Shown: positions 12,693 through 24,167 of the stretch, piece by piece
How positions within the stretch are numbered: the stretch's first letter is position 1
How the letters are laid out: every line of letters starts with the position of its first letter
Assembly: GCA_963377175.1 (NCBI GenBank)
Contig: CAUJNA010003101.1
Coordinates: 476,001 to 540,000 of the forward strand
Origin: Effrenium voratum
Taxonomy: Eukaryota; Sar; Dinophyceae; Suessiales; Symbiodiniaceae
Reading direction: 5' to 3'
DNA length: 64,000 nucleotides
Notes under the pieces: model-generated
Database searches by the model: none
Seen by the model: the letters and a program-made list of their open reading frames with translations, nothing else
Told to the model about the DNA's origin: nothing
Translations under genes and position numbers: made by a program

Positions 12693-13423
12693 AAGTACGA
12701 CTGTAGAAGTATACAACCAATGGAAAACCATGTTATAACAACCTTCTTGATATTGTAATCAGACTTGTAGCCTGTTTGTGGCCACGCTCTATCCATTTTG
12801 TCCAGGGTGTATACCCTGCTGCACAATGGTGTGGTAAGTATGTCCACCCCACCGAAGGGAACTGACTCAACATTGGAGGTTCAAAACAAGAACACATATA
12901 TTTCCAGGAGGGGCGGGGCGCGGCCTCAAAAGTATCTAAACAGTTTGCCATTGCCTGGGTTGCCAGTCTATAACACTAGGTATGATTCGTATACCCAAGT
13001 TTCCATGCCAGGAAGACTCGAACCAGGATGTAATTTAGTCTCACATTGTATGCATCCCCGCTTTGGGCAACCCTCACACACTGCAAGCCTGCACATTTGA
13101 AACCAAGCCGCGCTCACGGTGATCACCCGACCGGTGGACCTGGCGGGCATAAGATGGTCAGCTTGGTGAGTGCCGACCTTTTGTGGCAAGCTTCGCTGGT
13201 TAGCTGGTATTGTCGCCACTGATTTGAAGGGATCGGCTGGCTTCAAAGTATGGACACTTGCTGCCGTAGGTTGAGAGTACTGATCACGACTTGCCCAATG
13301 GCATGCACACATTTGGTTTGGCTCCAACTTGGGCATCCATAGCCCAGCTATCAGTCAGAGTCACAGCCATCTGGTCTGCAACTGAGCCACCAACCATCGC
13401 CCCAATGGCTCCCCAAACTGCGC

Positions 13424-13488
13424 CTCTGCAGCACTCTCCTCTTGGTGCTCGTGATGCCCTCGATGGCCTCTACGAACTTGTCCGCCGC
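13424..13488 (-). CDS. Candidate internal exon, unknown product
   Basis: Between CAAG|GC and a CAGAG|GC donor the minus frame reads AADKFVEAIEGITSTKRRVLQ. It has amphipathic-helix character and the AG|GC signature seen in the firm genes. The other two frames are Gly/His-rich or interrupted. The family is not recognised. Confidence 0.4.
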
Positions 13489-15573
13489 CTTGGAAAAGTT
13501 GCAGCGACGATGGCTCTCCAAGCTCCGGGAGAAAATGGAGGGCCAGGGCCAGAGACACTCGACATCCACGAAAAAGTACGGTGTCTTGGCGATCCTTGCT
13601 TAGTGAACACAAACGGCGTCCTGCTGTTCCGCCTTGCACGAAAGGCCATGATATGGACATAGTCATCATAGGGCGCATTGATTGTGATGATCTATTCTTC
13701 AACAACCGATCCATGGAACAAACACAAATGCTGCTTTGACTCCCACACAACCACGAGCTTGACGCCCCTGTGTGGAAGGCAAAGCGAATCTTATGCTTCA
13801 ACACCATGGATCCCGCTTGAAATTGCTCTTTGGGTAGCCAATCTTGATACATCCCACGTGTCATTGGCAGATTCCATGAGAAAAAAGCGAGCCCCTTGGC
13901 AGAAGTAAACGTGGCGGCCATGCGATGTTGACACCCAAGAAGATGTACAGCATCGCCACCATGTAAATGGTTGCTCTGACCCATCCTGCCGACATGGGTC
14001 TCACAACCTTTGTATCGGCGGCCCTCGGTGCTCCCGCTGGTCTTGGGCCGACCTCAATCAGCCTTGCAAACGGAACGTCAACACCTCTGAGAACCCCTTG
14101 AAAAGGCTGACCTATGCTTGGGGCGCGAGGTGCTTGGTAAAATGAATATGGGCTCTATACTAAATACCCCTCACTTCTCACTGGACGCTCCGCTGCAGTC
14201 AGGAGCCGTCCTTCCCATTTCACCTCTTCGGTGGTCAGAGGGAAAATCAAGCCTCGGCCTCGCCAGCTCGCGACATCGGCTGTCGGCTTCGAATCTTCAC
14301 AAGTCCGGGAGATGGGGCTGGTTGCGCCTGCGCAAGAACTAATCCCTGGACAATGTTTCCATCCGATGGCTGTGGGAAACTTGGGAGGTCATGACAAGTC
14401 CCTTGGTGTAGAGAAGACCCAAGCAATGTTTCGTAGCAGAAGACTGTCCAGAATGCTTCATGTCAGGGCGCTTCGGGCCACACACAGTTGCGTCACTGCC
14501 GCGTTTCGCAATGCGAGACTGACGAAGATGAAACCCGCTTCTGGCTTCGTGTTCAAAAGACTTACAAATGAGCATGCCATGTGTGGGGCCTCCAACTTTA
14601 GCTAAAACCCCACTAAGACAAGCTATTCCCTGCACAAATCATGAGAGTTCAGCGTTCACCCTCCGAAGCATTTTAGACCCTTCCAGTGGAGAAAGTAGAC
14701 CTTGGTCACTGACAGCTGGTCAGACAAATGACTACCCTAAAAATGCCAGCTTTGGCATGGAACCAGGTCTGCGACTATCCAACCATGACGATTTCCAAAC
14801 ATGTTTCTGACAGTGTTCGATCTTTGTTGGTTGTTAACTAACATTTGTTAAACTTGTTTTTGGATGTATTTGTTGTAACGCAAGGCCACTTGTTCAACAT
14901 CTCGCGCGGCCAGAAAACATGTTCAGGTCCGGCCGGTGAGTTTCAGCGCTTCCAATGGCAGGATCCCGTTACTTCTTGATCCCTTGCTTAGCGCTTCATA
15001 CAAACAAACCTGCGCAGGCGCCATGAGTATCCAGTGTCGTCACGCTCAGCGATCTAGACGCGCGCGCTTATGGAGTAAAAGCAAGCCAAAGGCATCCATG
15101 TCACGTTGCAGTCGGAAGCCACAAAGTAAGACTGATTGAACCGCTGTTTGAAGCGAACTTGTTGCATGTTGTGACATGGCTGTTTGTTTTTTGCCGTCCT
15201 ACCCCCCTTGGACCACTCTCGGGGCTGGTAGTCTGCAGGATTAAGGGTCTTAGAACACTGCAATCTGGCAAAGGCCTGTCCCCTTCCATCATTAGTAGAA
15301 AAGTGAGTGAACTTCGGATTGGTTCTGACAAACCTGGGGTTCCTCATGTGCAGTGAGAAAATGATCCACTATATCTACTGTACGGAGTCTTTGGGCTCGG
15401 GTCCCACGGATGTATCCGAAGTGAACCTTCCATTTAGTTATATAATGGCATATGGATTCACACCTGAGAAGGAAGCGCACGAAAGCCAGCTTGTTCCCCG
15501 TGCAAGTGCCCTTCAGCGCGGGAAATCGCCCTTTGCGTCCCAGCAGCACCACAGGCTATGCTGAACTTGAATA
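13489..15573. other. No gene recognised
   Basis: Ordinary sequence on both strands. No motif-bearing exon was identified. Confidence 0.35.
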
Positions 15574-15598
15574 GCACCGTTAAGAGTTCTTAACGTGC
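15574..15598. repeat. Hairpin repeat copy 1
   Basis: A 25-bp imperfect palindrome with arms GTTAAGA and TCTTAAC, preceded by CTGAACTTGAATA. The same hairpin and leader occur at 18034 and 19698. The sequence after it (CGGTGCTGGGCAGTTTCACT, then GCCGGCATTC) also resembles that following copy 3. Confidence 0.8.
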
Positions 15599-16117
15599 CG
15601 GTGCTGGGCAGTTTCACTCGAGTGGCCGGCATTCTTGGCACCCCCCAGCATCACCAACCTCGGGCACTTTCACTTTGGCGGCCGGCATTCAGGACGCCCC
15701 CAGCATCACCAACCCCCTCGAAAGGGAACTGTCGAGAATGCAGGACTTGAGCGTTCCATAGATGTAGTCCCCAAGCGGCTTCAAAAAAAACTGACTCGCA
15801 AACTGGAGTACGCCGGCAAGCGTCAATTTCTGCAGGCCCCGATTTGGTCGGAGCTGGACCTTCTTCTTGGGGCGTGCGCCCCGCAAGCCGCGCAGTCGCG
15901 CAGTAGGAAGTGGCAAATAAGATTTGCGTCCAGCAGCGCGACCCTTCCTATGCGGGGCAAAGAAGCCAGTCGCACGCGCCAGCACCGTGCACAAATGAAG
16001 ACACGTACGCAAGCTGTTACATGGCTAGACGCGAGAGGTTCCAGTAGCTCATGATGGCGTCCATGACGCCAAGGAGTCGCCCAGCTTTAGCGCGACGGAG
16101 AACGTAGGCGGCCCATC

Positions 16118-16435
16118 TCAGGAAAGCACTTTGTCACAGGGCAGGCAGAGCAACATGCAGCTAAGTGACAGGTACGTGCGCAAAAACACAGCGGTACAGA
16201 GGATTGCAAGCTGCTCGTAAGATGGAAGCATCCGGAAAGAATGCTGCTGGAGCAAGTCGTGGAGCGCGTTTGTCAGACGATCATCACCTGGCAGGCGTTG
16301 GCCTTTGCCGGTGGGGAACGCATCTGCGCGCGAGACTGCGCAAGGACGAACGCAGCATTGCAGCCAGGGAGCTCTTGCGCTTGCCGACGCTATGGGCATG
16401 AGTTCCAACGAGGGCCGCTCGGAAGGTGAGCTCAC
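16118..16435 (-). CDS. Open frame, possible exon, unknown product
   Basis: A 105-codon minus-strand frame. Its C-terminal half, LTNALHDLLQQHSFRMLPSY followed by a hydrophobic segment (AILCTAVFLRTYLSLSCMLL), looks protein-like and could be a membrane helix. The frame runs to a natural stop. The N-terminal part overlaps another open frame, so only part of it is likely to be coding, if any. Confidence 0.25.
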   Translation of the reverse strand: MSSPSERPSLELMPIASASARAPWLQCCVRPCAVSRADAFPTGKGQRLPGDDRLTNALHDLLQQHSFRMLPSYEQLAILCTAVFLRTYLSLSCMLLCLPCDKVLS

Positions 16436-16841
16436 GTCCAGAAGTCAGCCGCAAAATTGGGCTGGGCAAGCGGAGGATTGTCTGCACTAGGCCGCTGGCA
16501 GGCACAGCGAACCGGCGCACCAAGTAGGCGGCCATGAGCAACCCAGTTAGGCGTGTGGCCGGGAAGTGGCGAAAGTGGAACCAAAAAGAAGCGTCCATGC
16601 CGTCTTTTACATGTGCAGCTTTTTTAGCCTCATCTTTCGAATCTGCGAAAACAGGCAAGGAAGCAGCTCCCAGGTTAGCAGGGCAAGTACCTAGGACAAA
16701 TGCTGTCCGAACAGAAGACAAGGCTCGTCGAGGGCTTCACGCGCAAGGCCTGTTGTCTGTTCGGAGGCGCCATCAAGCCAAGTCCTCGCTTCAGGCCGCG
16801 AGCTTTGGGGTGTGCGTGCGCGTGTTCTTTCTTTTTTGACT

Positions 16842-16930
16842 CGGAGGGAGGGAGAGGAGAGAAAAAGAAAAGACATGGAGAGGAGGAAGGGAGAGGAGGG
16901 AGGGAGGGCACAAAGGGGGGAAGGCAAAGA
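16842..16930. repeat. Purine-rich GGGAGAGGA tract
   Basis: About 90 bp almost entirely A/G on the plus strand (GGAGGGAGAGG, GAAAAAGAAAAG words). No coding is implied. Confidence 0.6.
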
Positions 16931-18033
16931 CAAGGGAGAGGTCAATGTTGGCGGACTGAGCCGGAGGCTCGAAAGTTTAAGCAAAGGACACCGGCGTGTC
17001 ACTGCATGTCTGAGTTATCTTACGCTTGAAGTGTCCAAACTCTGTGCAGCTGACAAATGACAGCGCAATTGGATCAACATTGGTAAGCGTGTGGCAAGGA
17101 CGCTTTGCTAAGCATGCTTGCAGTTCCATGTTGCGGACTGCACGGAGTGGGGCTTCTGCGCGTAGCTTTCCAATCTCGCATAGATATCTGGAATGTATTT
17201 CCCTGAAGCGGTCGCGGCAGGGGCTCGGCTCTGAAAGTGCTGCTAATCAGCGTCACGAAACAGAAGCGCCTCTTGAAGCATCGCCAGGCAAGCTTGCCAC
17301 GGCAGCATCTCGAGACAGTGCGCAAGGCCGTCTTGGGGCAGCGGCGTCTTGCAACAATGTTTTTCTTATTGACTGCACTGAAATGCACTTGGGCAATAGC
17401 GGTTTCGAAAGTTGGCCAAATTGTGGCAAAAGACTCTCGCCGTGGAGCAAGTTTGACCCCTTGTCTGCCTGATCTCTTTGACAAAATCGCTTGCGGAAGC
17501 TCCGAACCTACCCTGAGAACAACAGATGTCGCGCTCATGCACGCTGCGCCAGCGTGATGTGGAATCTCGAGTTGTCGGAGCTACACGAAAAGGGCATCAG
17601 AGCTGGTTGCTGCGATGGCACCCCGATTTTTGAAGTCAAGCAAACATACCCCAGGGTTTTCTGGGGGGGGGGGCTCCCAAAAAGAGTGAAAGGGGTGCAC
17701 TGGGGAACCTAGAAGGTCTTGTCCGAGGCTGAGCAGAAAAAAGATGGAGTAGGCACATGCCGGGCCAAGGTTGCAAGCTGCACACCACCAGTGATTGATT
17801 GGCATGAAGTCTGTGAACACTGCGCATTTGGAGACCCAGCACCTCCGTCAAAGACAATGACTTGCAACAGAGTTTGTGCAGAGGCGGAAAATGAGAAAGC
17901 AGCCGACATGTGTTTGCTGCTAACCGTCGAAAAAACCTTCGCGCAGAGAACAAAAATGATACAAAGGGCAGCCTGGTGGAAAGCTCAGTAGGTTCGTGCT
18001 CAACAGACATGATCTGCAAGCACGCGTTGAATA

Positions 18034-18058
18034 GCACCGTTAAGAGTCCTTAACGTGC
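18034..18058. repeat. Hairpin repeat copy 2
   Basis: Same palindrome as at 15574, with one base change in the loop-proximal part (GAGTCC for GAGTTC). It is preceded by TTGAATA. The flanks beyond this are unrelated to the other copies. Confidence 0.8.
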
Positions 18059-18939
18059 TTTTGGAATGGGTGCAAAAGTGTGTGCTTGTGGGTTCTTGTT
18101 TTCCCTCGCTAGCAGAGGGCATGCGGCCGCGGCTGGCGAAGCCACGGGCGTCCGTGGCTTCACGGCAAGATTCAAACCTGGCCGCGGCCGCAAGGCAGCC
18201 TGCTACGCACGGCATTGGTATGCGAGCGAGGACATGGTGAGACAACCTGGCTGCAAAAGGAAAGAAGCCATCTGCAAGAACTTAGAATGAAAATGCAAGG
18301 CACGTGTTGAAGAACAGACGTGAAGACAAATCGAGCTGCACTTGTACTTGTCACAAGGGGCAGGTACGTCATCTGATGGTTAGAGCGAAAACGGCAGGCG
18401 GCTTGCAGACTTCCAAGGGAAGGTGTCTGTCGCGCAGCGGGCCGCTGATGAACAACGCATCACAGCAGGAGAAAAGTCTTCTTTGAGTATAACACGAGCG
18501 GCCGCTGCAGGGGGAATAAGACAAATTGTCTTCGCTCCACGCCAAGTATTGCACTCGGCTTGAAAAAGAAGGCATCTCAATGCTACAGCGGTCTTGCAAG
18601 CAATTTGCGAAGCAGTGGATTCTGGACACACGGCGGCCCTTGCAAGCTCACTGTCAGCAAGGAGTCGGCAGAGTGCTTGCAAACATCTAGCGGAAGCAGT
18701 CCAGTCTGCATTTTTGTTTTTGCGGGCGAATTTGGCCAAACAGCAAGAAATAAAACCGTTTTAGTAAAGAGCATGTGTGCACTACTGTTTCCGACCTTCA
18801 AAAAGCATCCGCGGCTGGTGAAGCAATACCGGCGTGCTTTGCTCCAGAGCAGGAATGAAACGCAGCCGCGGTTGTGCAGCAGCATGCAGAGCGGAACAGC
18901 AGCTAGGTGACACGAGGACTATGCACAAACAGCATGGCC

Positions 18940-19429
18940 AGGAAGTTGCCGAGAAACGCTTGTGCACAGAGTCCAGCAGCGGCGCAGGCAGGACTAGGCT
19001 GCGGGAGAGCAGCGCATTGGCCAGCACCTCGCGGACCTTGTCACGGCAATCGCCGTCAATTGTGTACTCCATCGCTGTGTTGCGCAGCATGTTGAGGTGT
19101 GACTGCAGCTCCTCTGACGCGAAAGGGTCGGTGTAGCGGATGTAGCGAGCCTGCGGGCGGCCGCGGTCCACCAGCTCTGCGGCACCCTCGATCATGTAAG
19201 CCCCTCTCCAGTGAAGGAAATCCTTCCACGGCCAAGTGTTGCCTGTGAGGACGAGTTGCAGCAAGTCAGGGGTGCTTTGCCGCACGATGAGGGTCGGGCG
19301 TCTCTTCTCAGGCCAAGCGGTAGCCCACCAAGGCAAGGAAGAGTAGAGGGCTGTGTCCATGCGCAGCGACGTGAAGTGAGTGTCAGCCTGCCACGCAGTC
19401 AAGTCGAAGCCCGTGTGATTGTGCACAAT
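18940..19429 (-). CDS. Large coding block, hypothetical protein
   Basis: After CCGCAG| the minus frame stays open for about 163 codons with varied, protein-like composition: IVHNHTGFDLTAW near the start, then WPWKDFLHWRGAYMIEG, ARYIRYTDPFASEELQSHL and DKVREVLANALLSR. It is the longest convincing single exon in the window. The opening segment faintly resembles the 'N-x-TG-x-x-L' strands of VPS13-like lipid-transfer proteins, but that is too weak to name the family. The open frame continues both ways through repeat DNA, so both ends are inferred from splice-like AG and GC sites. Confidence 0.5.
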
Positions 19430-19534
19430 CTGCGGCTGCAAAGTTGCAAACTGAGACGCCAGACAACGTAGTTTTCTAAGAGGTTCATGGCGTTGAGCAG
19501 GTCCCCGGCCAACCACCAGACATCGCGCGTAGAA

Positions 19535-19618
19535 GACATCCCCGCCCCAAAAAGTGCTGAAATTCGACGCGGGAAATCCCCCTTCGTATGCCCGAAGCAC
19601 GGCCCAAAAAGAGCCTCT
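19535..19618. repeat. 84-bp direct repeat, copy A
   Basis: From GACATCCCCGCCCC to GAGCCTCT. It matches 19776-19859 with about three mismatches by eye. Confidence 0.9.
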
Positions 19619-19697
19619 GAAGACTGAGTAGTTTGTAGAACAACAAGGATGCCCAGGGCAGCCTGGAAAGGTGAGCAGGCTGTGCTGAACTTGAATA

Positions 19698-19722
19698 GCA
19701 CCGTTAAGAGTTCTTAACGTGC
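19698..19722. repeat. Hairpin repeat copy 3
   Basis: Identical in core and upstream leader (CTGAACTTGAATA) to the copy at 15574. It lies between the two halves of the 84-bp direct repeat. Confidence 0.85.
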
Positions 19723-19775
19723 CTTTGGAGCAGCTGGGAATGCTGGTCACTTTCACTTCAGCGGCCGGCATTCTT

Positions 19776-19859
19776 GACATCCCCGCCCCAAAAAGTGCTG
19801 AAATTGGACGCGGGAAATCCCCCTTCGCATGCCCGAAGCACGGCCCAACAAGAGCCTCT
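19776..19859. repeat. 84-bp direct repeat, copy B
   Basis: Second copy of 19535-19618. A decayed third copy may be present at about 19970-20030 (GGCAAATCCCC, TATGGCCCAAAAACGGCCC). Confidence 0.9.
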
Positions 19860-19871
19860 CCGATCACCAAC

Positions 19872-19942
19872 CCAGGACCCAGCATCCCCAGCATCTCCAA
19901 CATCCCCAGCATCTCCAACATCCCCAGCATCCCCAGCCCACT
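19872..19942. repeat. (CATCCCCAGCATCTCCAA) minisatellite
   Basis: About four units of an 18-bp repeat (CCCCAGCATCTCCAACAT), directly following the 84-bp repeat copy B. Confidence 0.85.
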
Positions 19943-20597
19943 GCATCCAGGAAGCCCAACCCCCTCCAGGTGCCCAAAAACTGACGGCAAATCCCCTATA
20001 GTATGGCCCAAAAACGGCCCAAAAACGTCCTCCCCGCCCGCACCCCCCCCTATTACTCACTTCGTTCGCCTAAACTCCAAAGGAGGCTGGCTTTCGTGAT
20101 CTCGTTGCAGTTAGAATATGAGTTCATTTGATGTTCGTCGGAGTTGGATGGGGAGACTAAAACGATTGTTGTGTGCTTTGGATCACAACTAGTCAAACAC
20201 AGTAGCTCTGGGCAAATATCCAGGGGGTCCCTATGAATTGAACTTAGTATCTAGGATTCTTATTCTAGATAGAATCTGGAAAAACAAGCTGGTTGTGTCT
20301 GCCAGTTAACAAGAAGTAGATGTCAATAGGAATTAACTAGACGTGGTACACTGAAGTTGATTTTGATTATAAATTTATTTCCAAGTTTGGCTTTAAGAAG
20401 ACTTCAATTAGAACTTCAATAGAATAAGGACATACAAGCTGGTTGTCTCTTCCAATTTGATGCTTAAAAGGAGAACATGTGAAAGACACAAACAACTTGA
20501 CCCCCCAAAAGAAAACTTGAGAAAAGAACAACAACTCAATAATGCCAAGAAGCAACACACGAGAAAACCACAAACCCAAACCCGATGTTCTGAGGTC

Positions 20598-20800
20598 GCC
20601 AGCTGACAGTGATGAAGGGGCCACGGGGTCCGCAATCTTGTTTTTGTTGGTCTTCGCGAGTTGTGTTGCAATCCTCCCCCAAGTGCACAAAACCTCGAGG
20701 AAACAAAACAAACAAACATTTACAGGCCCTTACTAAGATCCCCAGCTTACAGTGATGAAGGGGCCGTGGGCTCTGCAATTTCGTTGCTTTCGTTTGTGCT
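20598..20800. repeat. Short direct duplication (ACAGTGATGAAGGGGCC)
   Basis: CAGCTGACAGTGATGAAGGG at about 20598 recurs as CAGCTTACAGTGATGAAGGG at about 20743, with further similarity downstream. It may reflect duplication of an exon edge or of a repeat end. Confidence 0.6.
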
Positions 20801-20942
20801 TCCAAACGCAGCCCCCATGGCGTCCGCTACTGAATTCATTCTGAGTCCCCGGCCACCCGGCTCGCAGATCGCGGGCTCCATGCCGCGAGGAGGCGACCCA
20901 GGGAAAAGGGGGCCGAAGCCTTTGAAACCTGAAACTTTGTGA
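20748..20942 (-). CDS. Candidate exon, Gly/Pro-rich, unknown product
   Basis: The minus frame reads HKVSGFKGFGPLFPGSPPRG then RMNSVADAMGAAFGSTNES and stays open for over 60 codons. It is protein-like and has no competing frame. Boundaries are not fixed, and its left end overlaps the local duplication. Confidence 0.35.
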
Positions 20943-21332
20943 GGTGCACCGCTCAAAGAGTCGGCATGGGGCTTGATGAGTGGATCTGCAGTCCTAGCTG
21001 AGGAAGTTTTACTGGAACACAAAATCAGTTGGAAGCGCAATGCTCTGTGTGTATTCCGTGCAAGGCCAATGCTCTCCTTTGGATCCAGGTCTCGTGACTG
21101 GAATAGCTTGTGGAACCTTCAAGGATCTGCAGAGGTCAACAAACACAGCGTGCATTCGTTCGCTAAGTTGCCCCGCTCATTGCCTTGCAGGTTGCCAAAT
21201 GGCTCCTGAACTGTCCTTGGAGTCGAACGGGGCCGGCGGGCGCTTTTGGTCTCCAACTTGGCAAGTCTTAGGCCTGGCGGAGGACTCTGGCGATCCTTGC
21301 ATGTGTCGTATGTTTATCGTTGGGGCCTGAAA

Positions 21333-21338
21333 GTAAAA

Positions 21339-21404
<66 letters not shown>
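21333..21404. repeat. (GAAA)n(GA)n microsatellite
   Basis: AAAGAAAG units at 21335-21370 pass into GAGAGA at about 21374-21403. Confidence 0.95.
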
Positions 21405-21406
<2 letters not shown>

Positions 21407-21779
21407 GGGCACTGCATTGCTCCGAAGACCCTGACACAAGTCCAGAGAATCAACCCTCGCAAAACACGTACAGAACCAGGGTATCAGGCAAACAAACTTG
21501 CTTTGTGGGGTTTTGCTGGTCGCCTTAGGTCCAAGGTTCAAAGCAGACAGGAGGGCGCATCGTCCTGTAAGCCGCGCCGGAGATCGCTGACCTGAGACAG
21601 GGCCTTGGGATTGACCGGGACGGCCCCACGAAACCTGGATCAAGGCTTGGAGACAATAATGGTCCAGAGGTTGCCTGTGGACACGCGCCGTGGTTCAGTC
21701 CCCTTGCCAAAGCTCGAGTTGTTCACTGAGATGTGTCACACATCCCTCCATCTAAAAGTAAAAACGCATTAGAGTCCAA

Positions 21780-21953
21780 GGGTATGGCTGTTCCTGGATG
21801 GGTACCGCCAATGAAGTTTGCAGTTTGATCCCGAAACGCCTGCTGCGAGAGCATCAGCACCTCGCGCTTCCAGCCATCTCGCCTGCGATTTAGCTCCAGT
21901 TTCACATCTAGCAGCAACTTCAAAATGCCAAGCTGCATCTCTAGACATCTCAA
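21780..21953 (-). CDS. Candidate exon, unknown product
   Basis: The minus frame reads LDVKLELNRRRDGWKREVLM and continues LSQQAFRDQTANFIGG. It is charged and helix-like. An overlapping minus frame is also open, so strand and frame are not certain. Confidence 0.35.
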
Positions 21954-22762
21954 TTGCGAGCTTTGAAGGGTTGGTCAACTGCCCTTTTAGAGTACTGCAG
22001 AAACGACTGGCATAACATGGTGCCTTGCCTGTACTCACAAGACTCCTTATGGAGGTCACGCCCACTGGTCCTATATATTGGGTATGGTTGCCTCAAGCCT
22101 CCAGCAAGAGTTGCTACTATCTCCATTGAAACACTCAGGTGTTTTGCCCCGTGGGCAAGCATTGTCATAAATCGTTAACGCATCACAAGCTCAAGCCTCC
22201 TTTCTCCTTTGATGCAGGCTAGTTGGATCTGGAAAACTCCGCTCAGGGCCCCAGAGACAGTCCCAACCATCTGATTCAGAAGCGTATCTCTGTCAACTCG
22301 CTGATGCCACTGGCAGCTCTTGGTTCTCCGTATCCGCTCTTTTAGCTACCCCAGCCTACAGACTGCAGACTGCGCATTGAGGCGCCGGCTCTGCTTCGAG
22401 ATCCTCAAAGGTCTCCTCATGAAACCTGCGCGCCAGTCGAAGCCGACTCCGAAACTGAGGCTTGTCTCAGAGGGTTGCTCCTGTTGGGCAAAGGCCCGTT
22501 TGCTCGGCTGGCTAACTTTCAGGGCAGATCTCAAATGGCTTTTGGGGAACTGGCTTCTCATCCTTCGAAGACAAGCCGGAGGACGCCAATGCATGCGCAA
22601 CCACGACATGTCATTCTCCTTGGGCGATCCAAATCAGGCGACGTGAATTTCGGAATGGCAAGGATGGAATCTCTACGTTCCAGGTCCCCAGGCCAAGCAC
22701 CCCCGGGGGCTGGAACTGCCTGATGTCATAAGCCCCCGCCCCAATAGCAGTGAGACCTTCCT

Positions 22763-23086
22763 TCAAAGATAGCAATGGATAGCATGTCGATGGCGCTGCC
22801 ATAAAGTTCCATACTGTGCAGATCTTGTTCTAAAGAAAACTTGTTGCGCTGTAACGGGAACAGCGACTGTGCATGTTGCAGATTCAATCTCACATATATG
22901 GTCCCAGCCTTTTTCGTTTGACACATTCACACGACTGATACCTATGACCCAACGGGTCTGTGATTGAATGAACCATTTGTCTTTGTTGGGTCCGCCAAGT
23001 TTGACCCATACGCAAAAGGAAGGAGCTTCTGCGATTCCGGAGACTATCTCCTTCGACCGAGGCTTGGGCTTCTCGAACTCTGCCAT
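22763..23086 (-). CDS. Candidate exon or short ORF, unknown product
   Basis: A minus-strand frame starting at Met 23086 reads MAEFEKPKPRSKEIVSGIAE then SFCVWVKLGGPNKDKWFIQS and RWVIGISRVNVSNEKGWDHI. The first about 70 codons look genuinely coding. The tail is less convincing and may run into an intron. No family is recognised. Confidence 0.4.
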   Translation of the reverse strand: MAEFEKPKPRSKEIVSGIAEAPSFCVWVKLGGPNKDKWFIQSQTRWVIGISRVNVSNEKGWDHICEIESATCTVAVPVTAQQVFFRTRSAQYGTLWQRHRHAIHCYL

Positions 23087-24056
23087 GCACTGCTCGCGCT
23101 CTTTGGCAACCTCGGTGTCCGAACAAGTTGCATGAAGCGATCCACCGACGTTGGGGCGCTGGCTGGACCGGCCAGATGAATGCAGTATTGGAGTCTTTCA
23201 GATATCAGCTGTGGATAATTGCCATTGCACATGATTGCACCACATTCAACCCTTCAAGCATCCAGCCAAAACAATGCGTTGCTCCGAGTTGCCAGCAATG
23301 TACCACTGGCAGCGTGCCCAGGCGCGACTGCTGTGGGCAGCTCTGCGGCCAACCATTCGCAACAGGACTCCATTTCACGGAACTAGCAGGGCCAAACAGG
23401 ATCTGATACCGAAGGGGCAGTCATATCTCTCTCGGCAAGCATGAGCGTGTCAACATGAGCTTTTGGCGGCATCCCTTTCGAGGGAAAGATCCACCTGTTG
23501 ATCTGCCAGGTGAACTAATAATGATCTGGGGATAAGATTCACTGGCTGGGCCTTTGAGTTTATTAAATTAATTTGGCTCCCTCAGCTCCAAGCTGCTGAT
23601 GGTTGGGCTGCCTGAAGACTACGCCGGCTGCTTTGGGCGAGTAAGCCCGACTTGCTCTTGTGTGTGTGTGTGTACTTCAAGGATCGTCAAAAGAAAGCCC
23701 AGCACGAAGCCCTGGATACCCCGAGTCGGAACGTCATCGTCTTCGACATGGCAACAGGTTGGAACTATGCCAAGACCAATGACAAGCAAAGACCTTTCAC
23801 GCTTAAGGCAAACTGTTGGGATACCAACCATTTTGGAAGGGGCCAAAGTGCCCGTTTGGATCCACATGGGCATGCCCACTGACTGGGAAAAACTACGACC
23901 ATTGGCTTCCCTAGGTGTCAAGGCAGCCATACCTGAACCATGCTGGACCCAGCTTGATGGGCAATTAACGGCTGCGTCGACGTCTTTTTGGTCACGACAA
24001 GTCAAACAAGTCCAACAAGCCCGAGCCTCCCAGTTCACCCCGCCAGTCCGATCCTG

Positions 24057-24167
24057 TCAAGCCGCCCCCAGCCGGGTGGGCCCTGTGCCCAGGCCCCCTG
24101 GGCCCCCGGCGCGCAGCAACGCCGCCATCTGCGACATCGCTGCGTGCAGCGCCGGGTGGCTCCGGGC
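24057..24167 (-). CDS. Candidate terminal exon with stop codon
   Basis: An ATTCGCAG|GC acceptor opens a frame of 36 codons ending in TGA (24059-24057). It includes HPALHAAMSQMAALLRAGG and ends PTRLGAA. The length fits the acceptor phase exactly, and it has the AG|GC signature of the firm introns. It would be the 3' end of a gene transcribed leftwards. It lies downstream of the glutamate 5-kinase exons but carries no kinase or PUA motif, so its gene is undetermined. Confidence 0.45.
   Translation of the reverse strand, partial: ARSHPALHAAMSQMAALLRAGGPGGLGTGPTRLGAA

Larger units (their letters stand above)
7003..13423. other. Intergenic/intronic DNA with at most minor exons
   Basis: No recognisable domain was found in this 6.4 kb. 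One short minus-strand stretch at about 7850-7790 (GVCVMAVPASEMRQIKDLGL) has protein-like composition and may be an exon. The rest is ordinary intron-like DNA plus the AC-rich repeats listed separately. Confidence 0.4.

Noticed and set aside
16284..18037. Series of 100-150-codon minus-strand frames as separate genes
   Set aside because: They overlap in different frames, lack recognisable motifs and have no clear starts or splice sites; only the most protein-like segment (16118-16435) was kept, at low confidence.
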